Shown here: piece by piece, positions 1 through 6,896 of the stretch
Position numbering within the stretch: the stretch's first letter is position 1
How the letters are laid out: the number at the start of each line of letters is the position of its first letter
NCBI GenBank assembly: GCA_013372875.1
Contig: JABXIW010000065.1
Coordinates: forward strand, 1 to 21,170
Direction of reading: 5' to 3'
DNA: 21,170 bases
Source of the DNA: Gammaproteobacteria bacterium
Lineage (GTDB): Bacteria; Pseudomonadota; Gammaproteobacteria; Enterobacterales; Kangiellaceae
Translations under genes and position numbers: made by a program
Notes under the pieces: model-generated
Seen by the model: only the letters and a program-made list of their open reading frames with translations
Told to the model about the DNA's origin: nothing
Database searches by the model: none

Positions 1-1
1 A

Positions 2-1981
2 GGCTTCTTAGGCATGATTATTCCTAAGGAGTATGACGGCAAAGGCTTCTCAGCCTTAGCTCATTCGACTGTGGTGACTAAAATTGCCACACGTTCTGGC
101 AGCGCTGCGGTAACGGTTATGGTGCCGAATTCATTAGGGCCAGGCGAGTTATTGTTGCATTACGGCACACAAGAACAAAAAGATTACTATTTACCACGCC
201 TGGCGGAAGGTAAGGAAATTCCTTGTTTTGCTTTGACTTCACCGGTGGCGGGCTCTGACGCGGGCGCAATTCCAGATAAAGGTGTGGTTTGCATGGGCAA
301 ACACGATGGTAAAGAAGTTTTAGGTATCAAGTTGGACTGGAATAAGCGTTACATCACGCTAGCGCCAGTAGCGACTATCGTTGGTTTGGCGTTCAAATTG
401 TACGATCCTGATGGCTTGTTAGGTGATTCTGAAAAAGAAGATTATGGCATTACTTGTGCACTAATTCCTCATGATCATCCTGGGGTTGAAATTGGTCAAA
501 GACACTTGCCAATGAATCAGGCCTTTATGAACGGTACCACTAAAGGTAAAGATGTCTTTATCCCATTGGACATGCTGATTGGTGGTAAAGATTACGCGGG
601 TCAAGGCTGGCGTATGTTGATGGAATCTTTGGCAGCGGGTCGTTCGATCTCTTTGCCAGCAATGGGAACGGCGGTTTCAAAATTGTCTTACCGTTTAACT
701 GGTGCTTACGCTTTAGTGCGTGAGCAGTTTAAGACCCCAATCGCCCGCTTTGAAGGTATTGAAGAAGCCATGGCGCGTATTGCGGGCATGACTTACCGAA
801 TCGAAGCCATGCGTACCATGACTGCGGGTGCGGTAGATTTAGGCGTGAAACCATCGGTGGTTTCGGCGATTGCTAAATATCACATGACCGAAATGGGTCG
901 TCAGGTGATGAATGATTCGATGGATATTCATGCGGGTCGCGCCATTATTATGGGCGAGCGTAACTATTTAGCTAATGGCTATATGAGCCAACCGATTGGT
1001 ATTACGGTTGAAGGTGCTAATATTTTGACGCGCAACTTGATGATCTTTGGTCAAGGCGCGGTACGTTGTCATCCGTATGTGTTCCGCGAAATGTTAGCGG
1101 CGCAGATGGAAGACAAAGAAGAAGGTGTTAAGCGCTTTGATAGCTTATTGTTCCGTCATATTGGCTATGGCGTAAGTAACTTTGCCCGCACATTAGGATT
1201 AGGTTTAAGTGCAGGCTTATTTGCCAAGAAGCCAGTAGCCGGACAAACGGGTAAATACTATCAGCAACTAACGCGCATGAGCTCTGCATTAGCTTTAACT
1301 TCCGACGTTGCCATGGGCATTCTAGGTGGTGATTTAAAGCGTAAAGAGCGTTTGTCAGCGCGTTTAGCTGACGTGTTAAGCGAATTGTATATGGCTTCTG
1401 CGGTTCTGAAATATTATGAAGATAATGAGCGTCCAATTGCTGATTTACCTTATGTGCAATGGAATATTGAAGCGTCATTAGAAAAAATACAGCAAGCATT
1501 CTACGAATTTTATGGCAACTTCCCGAACAAATGGGTCGGTAAATTCTTACGCTTTGTCGCATTCCCTTATGGCAAAAGTTATAACAAACCAAGTGATCGC
1601 TTAGATCGCCAAGTGGTTAAGCCAATGTTGTCGGATAATGAATTACGTGACCGTTTAACCAATTACTCCTACGTTGGCAAAGAAGCGGATGATGTGACTG
1701 GTCGTGTTGAGCAAGCCTTCTTTAAGGTCTTAGCTGCGGATGAAGTGCGCCGCAAATTGCGCAAAGCCATGAAAGCCAAAGAGCTTGATAAAAACGCTAC
1801 TAATATGGAGCGCATTGAGCAAGCCATTGAAAAAGGCATTATAAATGAAGAAGAGCGCCAAGTTTTAGTGGATGCAGAAGAAGCTCGCATGGATGTTATC
1901 CAAGTAGATGATTATTCCCATGAGCAAATTTCTGGTGTGATTGACGAAAAACCGAAAAAGAAAAAGTCAAAAGCTGCTTAG
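2..1981 (+). CDS. fadE: Acyl-CoA dehydrogenase FadE, 3' part (5' end outside window)
   Basis: Catalyses the first, FAD-dependent step of fatty-acid beta-oxidation (acyl-CoA to trans-2-enoyl-CoA). The frame is open from base 2, reading GFLGMIIPKEYDGKGFSA, which matches an internal stretch of FadE, so the ATG at 14 is internal and the N-terminus lies upstream. About 659 residues are visible, against about 814 for E. coli FadE. Recognisable are the substrate/FAD-binding segment FALTSPVAGSDAG, the beta-domain with WNKRYITLAPVAT, the helical dehydrogenase domain (ESLAAGRSISLPA, GRAIIMGERN) and the long FadE-specific C-terminal region (DUF1974 type). The tail is lysine-rich (EKPKKKKSKAA). It ends just before a strong terminator, so it is the last gene of its transcript. 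Identification is by recalled family sequence and is very secure. Confidence 0.96.
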   Translation, partial: GFLGMIIPKEYDGKGFSALAHSTVVTKIATRSGSAAVTVMVPNSLGPGELLLHYGTQEQKDYYLPRLAEGKEIPCFALTSPVAGSDAGAIPDKGVVCMGKHDGKEVLGIKLDWNKRYITLAPVATIVGLAFKLYDPDGLLGDSEKEDYGITCALIPHDHPGVEIGQRHLPMNQAFMNGTTKGKDVFIPLDMLIGGKDYAGQGWRMLMESLAAGRSISLPAMGTAVSKLSYRLTGAYALVREQFKTPIARFEGIEEAMARIAGMTYRIEAMRTMTAGAVDLGVKPSVVSAIAKYHMTEMGRQVMNDSMDIHAGRAIIMGERNYLANGYMSQPIGITVEGANILTRNLMIFGQGAVRCHPYVFREMLAAQMEDKEEGVKRFDSLLFRHIGYGVSNFARTLGLGLSAGLFAKKPVAGQTGKYYQQLTRMSSALALTSDVAMGILGGDLKRKERLSARLADVLSELYMASAVLKYYEDNERPIADLPYVQWNIEASLEKIQQAFYEFYGNFPNKWVGKFLRFVAFPYGKSYNKPSDRLDRQVVKPMLSDNELRDRLTNYSYVGKEADDVTGRVEQAFFKVLAADEVRRKLRKAMKAKELDKNATNMERIEQAIEKGIINEEERQVLVDAEEARMDVIQVDDYSHEQISGVIDEKPKKKKSKAA

Positions 1982-2010
1982 TCTTGTAAGCTAACCTATC
2001 GGTAATTTAA

Positions 2011-2036
2011 AGCAGGAACTCGTTCCTGCTTTTTTT
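2011..2036 (+). terminator. Rho-independent terminator after fadE
   Basis: An 8-bp perfect stem, AGCAGGAA / TTCCTGCT with loop CTCG (2011-2030), runs straight into a T7 tract (2030-2036). It lies 30 bases after the fadE stop and insulates leuA from fadE. Confidence 0.92.
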
Positions 2037-2139
2037 ATGTCAGATTTATGCAGATTCTTGGTCAAACCTCTAATCATTACTTATCCAAATCAGTAATAAT
2101 TTGATATCCTATAGCGATAGAAAAACCATTGATTGAATT

Positions 2140-2181
2140 ATGACCAGCAAGCTATTGGGCTTGCTGCTGGAGAACGAATTT
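2140..2181 (+). promoter_or_regulatory. Leu-codon-rich in-frame 5' extension with hairpin before the leuA start
   Basis: From the in-frame ATG at 2140 to the preferred leuA start are 14 codons reading [14 protein letters not shown], five of them Leu (CTA, TTG, TTG, CTG, CTG). The same DNA forms a perfect 8-bp hairpin, CAGCAAGC (2145-2152) / GCTTGCTG (2159-2166) with a 6-base loop, ending two bases before the GGAG Shine-Dalgarno (2169-2172). It could be a true N-terminal extension or a translated leader influencing the downstream start. There is no stop codon between the two starts, so it is not a classical leuL attenuator. The function is inference. Confidence 0.35.
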
Positions 2182-3336
2182 ATGAGCCAAAAAGATAAAT
2201 TGGTGATTTTTGATACCACTTTGCGTGACGGTGAGCAAAGTCCTGGCGCTTCTATGAACAAAGAAGAGAAGCTAGAAATCGCTCGTCAGCTCGAAAAGAT
2301 GCGAGTGGATGTGATTGAGGCAGGTTTTGCCATTGCCAGTCCTGGTGATTTTGAAGCGGTTAAATTGGTCGCGGATAACATCAAAGACAGCACCATTTGC
2401 TCGCTTTCGCGCGCTATGGAAAAAGACATCCAAGCCGCTGGCGATGCTATCAAAGGCGCTAATTCTGGCCGTATTCATACTTTTATTGCCACTTCGCCAT
2501 TGCATATGAAACACAAATTGCAAATGCCTCCAGAGCAGGTGGTGGAACAAGCGGTGAGATCGGTGAAATTTGCGCGTAACTTATGTGATGACGTGGAATT
2601 TTCTTGTGAAGATGCTGGTCGTTCTGAAATCGATTTTATGTGCCAAATTATTGAGCAGGTTATTGATGCGGGCGCGCGCACCATCAATATTCCTGACACA
2701 GTGGGCTACAATATGCCCGATCAATATGCCAATACCATTAAGCAATTGATTGAGCGCATCCCTAATTCTGATAAAGCTATTTTCTCGGTGCATTGTCATA
2801 ATGACTTAGGTTTAGCGGTAGCGAACTCTTTGGCTGCGGTGCAGTTAGGTGCGCGCCAAGTTGAGTGTACGATTAATGGTCTTGGTGAGCGTGCGGGTAA
2901 TGCTTCACTTGAAGAAATCGTGATGGCTGTTAAAACTCGCGGCGATTACTTCAATGTGGATGTGGATATTGATACCCGCCATATAGTGCCAACTTCACAA
3001 TTGGTTTCAAAAGTCACTAGCTTCCCTGTGCAGCCGAACAAAGCCATTGTTGGTGATAATGCCTTTGCTCATGAATCAGGTATTCACCAAGACGGCGTTT
3101 TAAAGCATCGTGAAACCTATGAGATTATGCGTGCCGAAGATGTGGGTTGGGCCAATAATAAAATGGTTCTCGGTAAACACTCAGGACGTAATGCCTTTAA
3201 GAGTCATTTAGCCGAACTTGGTCATAAGTTTAATAACAACGACGAACTTAAAGAAGCCTTTGTTGCATTCAAAAAATTAGCGGATGAAAAGCATGATATT
3301 TTGGATGAAGATTTATTGGCTATTGTAAAGCATTAA
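2182..3336 (+). CDS. leuA: 2-isopropylmalate synthase, short form lacking the C-terminal regulatory domain
   Basis: Condenses acetyl-CoA with 2-oxoisovalerate, the first committed step of leucine synthesis. Seen: DTTLRDGEQ at residues 11-19 (metal Asp11, catalytic Arg15), HCHNDLGLA with metal ligands His204 and His206, and NGLGERAGN (232-240), all diagnostic of the HMGL-like TIM barrel of LeuA; then the subdomain motifs [14 protein letters not shown] and GKHSGR. The protein stops at residue 384 just after [11 protein letters not shown]. coli LeuA is 523 residues, so the whole leucine-binding dimerisation domain is missing. The ATG at 2182 is preferred because GGAG sits 9 bases upstream and the product then begins [13 protein letters not shown], like E. 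coli LeuA. An in-frame ATG at 2140 would add 14 Leu-rich residues. No leuBCD is nearby. A homocitrate- or citramalate-type substrate cannot be excluded, but the residues look LeuA-like. Confidence 0.88.
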   Translation: MSQKDKLVIFDTTLRDGEQSPGASMNKEEKLEIARQLEKMRVDVIEAGFAIASPGDFEAVKLVADNIKDSTICSLSRAMEKDIQAAGDAIKGANSGRIHTFIATSPLHMKHKLQMPPEQVVEQAVRSVKFARNLCDDVEFSCEDAGRSEIDFMCQIIEQVIDAGARTINIPDTVGYNMPDQYANTIKQLIERIPNSDKAIFSVHCHNDLGLAVANSLAAVQLGARQVECTINGLGERAGNASLEEIVMAVKTRGDYFNVDVDIDTRHIVPTSQLVSKVTSFPVQPNKAIVGDNAFAHESGIHQDGVLKHRETYEIMRAEDVGWANNKMVLGKHSGRNAFKSHLAELGHKFNNNDELKEAFVAFKKLADEKHDILDEDLLAIVKH

Positions 3337-3357
3337 GTCGTTTATGAGCTGTTTTCT

Positions 3358-3864
3358 ATGAGTTGGGATCAGGCATATCTTGACGCGGTCGGCGTGCCGC
3401 GTTGGGTTCCACGTGAGATTGAATTGGCTGGTGCTGAAAGTGAAGTTGAAGCTGAATCTAAAGCAGATTTACAGATCTCGACAGCTGAAAAAACTGCGGA
3501 ATCAGTTATAAATAACCCCCCGAACGTAAAACTTGGGGTTAAAGCATTGGTTAATAATCCCAAGGCCAAATTCGCCATTTTGGTTGATTCTAAACAGCCC
3601 AAAGCTGAATTGCAGCAATCCTGGAAGCAACTTAAATTCGCCTGGAAACAATGGCACAATCAAGAATTTCCAGCCAGTTTGTTTCAGTTGGATACTGAGT
3701 CTGAATTTTCTTTGACTCAGCTCGAGCAACAAAACCTATTGCTTATTGATACCACTGAGCAATCACAGCAGTCGCAAAAAATTACTGCAACGCCATTATT
3801 GCAAGATAAAAAATCATGGTGGCAATATTTGCAGCAAGCCGCTGACAAATCACAATTATTTTAG
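3358..3864 (+). CDS. holD: Probable DNA polymerase III psi subunit (HolD-like)
   Basis: A 168-residue soluble protein, 21 bases after leuA and 18 bases before rimI. In E. coli, holD lies directly upstream of rimI with prfC close by, and the same order is seen here. Psi bridges the clamp loader (through chi) and SSB. Psi is poorly conserved. The N-terminus QAYLDAVGVPRWVPR resembles the start typical of gammaproteobacterial psi (a short helix, then 'GI..W..R'), and the end LLQDKKSWWQYLQQ recalls the 'P.L..dp..K..LW..L' pattern. Between them, residues 24-50 are a Glu/Ser/Ala-rich low-complexity stretch. E. coli psi is 137 residues, so this is somewhat longer. The call rests more on synteny than on sequence; otherwise it is a hypothetical protein. 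Confidence 0.6.
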   Translation: MSWDQAYLDAVGVPRWVPREIELAGAESEVEAESKADLQISTAEKTAESVINNPPNVKLGVKALVNNPKAKFAILVDSKQPKAELQQSWKQLKFAWKQWHNQEFPASLFQLDTESEFSLTQLEQQNLLLIDTTEQSQQSQKITATPLLQDKKSWWQYLQQAADKSQLF

Positions 3865-3882
3865 CGGCCTTGGCATTAATTA

Positions 3883-4341
3883 ATGTCTGAAATATCCATT
3901 CGCCCACTTGTCTCATCAGATTTAACCAAAATTTGTGCCATCGAAACAAAAGCTACTCTGTTTCCTTGGACAGAAAAAGCCCATCAGGACTCAATTGAAG
4001 CGGGCTATCCCAGTCTAGTATTAACCTCAAATAACCAGTTAGCGGGCTTTATCGTTTTTAATTATCTGGCCGATGAATGCCATTTGCTGAACATCGTGGT
4101 GGCGACTGAATTTCAGGGCAAGGGTTTTGCTAAAATTTTGATCGCTGAAATGCTGAAAAAAGCCAGATCTAATCAAATGAGCCAAGTGATTTTAGAAGTT
4201 AGACGTTCTAATTTAGCTGCTATCAGCCTATATCAGCAATTGGGCTTTAGTCAGATTGGAGTGCGCAAAGATTATTATCGTGGTCATTTATTGGCTCAAT
4301 CGAGCCGAGAAGATGCCATTGTGATGCAAAAAGCATTATAA
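3883..4341 (+). CDS. rimI: Ribosomal protein bS18 alanine N-acetyltransferase RimI
   Basis: A GNAT enzyme that acetylates the N-terminal alanine of ribosomal protein S18 using acetyl-CoA. It is 152 residues long, near the usual 148. The acetyl-CoA pyrophosphate-binding motif QGKGFA is at 78-83 and is followed by the helix KILIAEMLKKA. LEVRRSN (104-110) contains Glu105, and SLYQQLGF contains Tyr117, matching the catalytic pair Glu103/Tyr115 described for Salmonella RimI. FPWTEKAH near residue 28 and VRKDYY at 127-132 are also RimI-typical. No good Shine-Dalgarno precedes the ATG, but the product aligns from its first residue. It sits between the HolD-like gene and prfC, as in E. coli apart from the missing yjjG. 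Confidence 0.9.
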   Translation: MSEISIRPLVSSDLTKICAIETKATLFPWTEKAHQDSIEAGYPSLVLTSNNQLAGFIVFNYLADECHLLNIVVATEFQGKGFAKILIAEMLKKARSNQMSQVILEVRRSNLAAISLYQQLGFSQIGVRKDYYRGHLLAQSSREDAIVMQKAL

Positions 4342-4374
4342 TCGCGGCAATTTTTTATATTTCTAGCTAGATCC

Positions 4375-5952
4375 ATGTCAAAACTTGTAGAACAAATCGA
4401 AAATCGTCGTACTTTTGCGATTATTTCGCACCCTGATGCGGGTAAAACCACCATTACTGAGAAAGTTTTGTTATTTGGTAATCAGATCCAAGAAGCGGGT
4501 GTGGTCAAAGGTCGTGGTGGTAAGCATGCTACTTCGGACTGGATGGAGTTGGAAAAACAACGTGGTATTTCGGTGACTACCTCTGTGATGCAGTTTCCAT
4601 ATGGTGGCAGAACAGTAAATTTACTAGATACTCCTGGCCACGAAGATTTTTCCGAAGATACTTATCGAACTTTGACAGCGGTAGATTCGGCGTTGATGGT
4701 TATTGACGCCGCGAAAGGTGTTGAGGCCAGAACTATTAAATTGATGGAAGTTTGTCGTTTGCGCGATACGCCAATCGTGACTTTCATGAACAAGATGGAC
4801 CGTGATATTCGCGATCCGATTGAACTGTTAGATGAGGTTGAAGAAGTACTAAAAATTAAGTGCTCGCCAGTGTCATGGCCGATTGGCATGGGTAAACAAT
4901 TTAAAGGTGTTTACCATATTTTAGAAGATAAAACCTACCTCTATAAGTCTGGTCAAGGCCATACGATTCAAGAAGAAAGAATTATTGAGGGGTTGAATAA
5001 CCCTGAGTTAGATGCCGCAGTTGGACCTTTGGCAGACGATTTGCGCGATGAGTTGGAGTTGGTGCAAGGCGCTAGCCATGAGTTTGATTTACAAGAATTC
5101 TTAGAAGGCAAGTTAAGCCCTGTGTATTTTGGTACTGCTTTAGGTAACTTTGGCGTTAATCATATGCTCGACGGCTTAGTTGAGTGGGCACCAAGCCCGC
5201 TGCCAAGAGAAACTGATGAGCGTGAAGTTAAAGCTACCGAAGAAAAGTTTTCGGCGTTTGTTTTTAAAATTCAAGCCAACATGGATCCACAACACCGCGA
5301 TCGCATTGCTTTTGCCCGTATTTGCAGTGGTAAGTACCAAAAAGGCATGAAAATGAAGCATGTGCGCATCAATAAAAATATCGCGGTGAACAATGCTTTG
5401 ACTTTCTTGGCTGGTGACCGCGAGCACCTCGATGAAGCCTATGCAGGAGATATCATTGGCTTACACAATCATGGCACCATCCAGATTGGCGATACTTTTA
5501 CCGAAGGCGAAGTGCTAAAGTTTAAGGGCATTCCAAACTTTGCTCCTGAACTGTTCAGACGCGTTCGCTTAAAAGATCCCATGAAGAATAAGGCCTTGTT
5601 AAAAGGTTTGGTTCAGCTGTCAGAAGAGGGTGCAACTCAGGTATTTAAACCGCAAGAGTCCAATGACTTGGTACTAGGTGCGGTAGGGGTGCTGCAGTTT
5701 GATGTAGTTGCGCATCGCCTAAAAAACGAATATAAAGTAGAGTGCATTTACGATCAGGTCAGTGTGGCTACCGCCCGTTGGGTCGAGTGTGATGACGAGA
5801 AAAAGTTTGAAGAGTTCAAACGTAAAAATTCTCAAAATCTAGCGCTGGATGGCGGTGACAACTGGACTTATTTAGCGCCATCTATGGTAAATTTGAATTT
5901 GGCTATTGAGCGTTGGCCAGAAGTTAGATTTTTCGAAACACGGGAGCATTAG
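4375..5952 (+). CDS. prfC: Peptide chain release factor 3
   Basis: A translational GTPase that removes RF1/RF2 from the ribosome after peptide release. Its 525 residues compare with about 529 in E. coli. The G domain shows the P-loop HPDAGKTT (19-26), the switch region with [16 protein letters not shown]3 DTPGHEDF (from Asp85) and G4 NKMD (139-142). Domain II follows ([22 protein letters not shown]) and then the RF3 C-terminal domain ([23 protein letters not shown]). The substitution-free GTPase motifs imply an active enzyme. It lies 33 bases after rimI and 27 bases before the TatD-like gene, so it is probably co-transcribed. The start codon lacks a clear Shine-Dalgarno, but the N-terminus matches the family exactly. 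Confidence 0.97.
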   Translation: MSKLVEQIENRRTFAIISHPDAGKTTITEKVLLFGNQIQEAGVVKGRGGKHATSDWMELEKQRGISVTTSVMQFPYGGRTVNLLDTPGHEDFSEDTYRTLTAVDSALMVIDAAKGVEARTIKLMEVCRLRDTPIVTFMNKMDRDIRDPIELLDEVEEVLKIKCSPVSWPIGMGKQFKGVYHILEDKTYLYKSGQGHTIQEERIIEGLNNPELDAAVGPLADDLRDELELVQGASHEFDLQEFLEGKLSPVYFGTALGNFGVNHMLDGLVEWAPSPLPRETDEREVKATEEKFSAFVFKIQANMDPQHRDRIAFARICSGKYQKGMKMKHVRINKNIAVNNALTFLAGDREHLDEAYAGDIIGLHNHGTIQIGDTFTEGEVLKFKGIPNFAPELFRRVRLKDPMKNKALLKGLVQLSEEGATQVFKPQESNDLVLGAVGVLQFDVVAHRLKNEYKVECIYDQVSVATARWVECDDEKKFEEFKRKNSQNLALDGGDNWTYLAPSMVNLNLAIERWPEVRFFETREH

Positions 5953-5979
5953 TCCCGACTGAAAACATTAAGGGGTATA

Positions 5980-6789
5980 ATGTTTTTTAATAAAAAGAAA
6001 AAAGTCCAAAAAGTCGAAATTCAACTTTTTGATAGTATTACGCACCTAGATTCTCCAGTCTTTGACAAAGAACGAGACTCTATTTTTGAGCGTATGCCAA
6101 AAGTTGGTATCGAAGGCGTATTGATCGCTGGGGTTACTCAAGATAAGTGGCGTCTGATCCGTCAATTGGCGGCTTTGAAAAAAAATGTCTACTCCGCCAT
6201 TGGCTTGCACCCTAGTTTTTTGGCTGAGCACTCCAAGAAAAATCTTAGAGATTTAGAGCTGGCGGTTTCGGTAAAACCCTTATGGGCGATTGGCGAGATT
6301 GGTTTAGATTACTACGAAGAAAATGTAAACCGTAAAGCACAAATTGATTTATTCAGTGCGCAAATTCAAATTGCCAAAGCTGCCAAGCTGCCGGTTATCT
6401 TGCACATTCGTAAAGCCCATGAGGATGCTTTAATTTATTTAAAAGCGCTGGACTTTAAAGAGGGCGGTATTGTGCATGCCTTTAACGGCAGTTTGCAGCA
6501 AGCTCAGCGCTATATGGACATGGGCTTTAAGCTGAGTTTTGGTGGCGCTATGACTTATCCCAATGCGGTAAAACTTAAAAAGTTGGCTGCTGAGTTGCCA
6601 CTTGAATCGCTAGTGCTGGAAACGAATTCGCCCGATATGAAGCCTTATAATTGTAAAAAGGCACACAATACACCTTTCCAAATTTTTGATGTGTTTAATG
6701 AGCTTTGTAAGATCCGAGAAGAGTCTCCTTCTGAAATTGCTCGAACTACTTGTAACAATTCCAAACAAATATTGCGCATCAATTCATAA
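5980..6789 (+). CDS. TatD-family metal-dependent hydrolase (YjjV-like) with altered metal ligands
   Basis: A 269-residue TIM-barrel amidohydrolase-fold protein of the TatD DNase family. It is closest to E. coli YjjV as recalled: AIGEIGLDYY with Glu106, LPVILHIRKAHEDA, GIVHAFNGSLQQAQRYM, GGAMTYPNA, and VFNELCKIREESPSEIA near the end. Two usual metal positions differ. The N-terminal D-x-H-x-H site reads DSITH (residues 18-22), with Ile20 for the first His. The near-invariant ETDxPD reads ETNSPD, with Asn216 for Asp. E. coli TatD also lacks the first HxH, so the Asn is the more telling change. The N-terminus carries an unusual lysine-rich extension (MFFNKKKKVQKVE). AAGGGG lies 4 bases before the ATG. 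It is either a modified or an inactive hydrolase; reduced activity is inference. Confidence 0.85.
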   Translation: MFFNKKKKVQKVEIQLFDSITHLDSPVFDKERDSIFERMPKVGIEGVLIAGVTQDKWRLIRQLAALKKNVYSAIGLHPSFLAEHSKKNLRDLELAVSVKPLWAIGEIGLDYYEENVNRKAQIDLFSAQIQIAKAAKLPVILHIRKAHEDALIYLKALDFKEGGIVHAFNGSLQQAQRYMDMGFKLSFGGAMTYPNAVKLKKLAAELPLESLVLETNSPDMKPYNCKKAHNTPFQIFDVFNELCKIREESPSEIARTTCNNSKQILRINS

Positions 6790-6896
6790 CCTTAACGCAA
6801 GAGCCATAGATTTCTAACAATGAGCGCTAAATCATTGGCTTTGTTGGGTTTTTAGTTTAATCTGTGAATTAATAACGAAAAATTTTACAGGGAATT

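Noticed and set aside
1128..1592. 154-residue open frame on the minus strand inside fadE
   Set aside because: It lies wholly within the clearly homologous fadE coding region, has no Shine-Dalgarno or recognisable motif, and looks like a shadow of fadE codon use.
2037..2181. Classical leucine attenuator (leader peptide with stop plus terminator/antiterminator) before leuA
   Set aside because: The Leu-rich codons are in frame with leuA without an intervening stop, and no U-tract terminator lies between them and leuA.
6826..6860. Terminator for the TatD-like gene (CAATGA / TCATTG hairpin)
   Set aside because: The stem is only six mostly A-T pairs with an 8-base loop, and the T-rich stretch begins well downstream; too weak to annotate.
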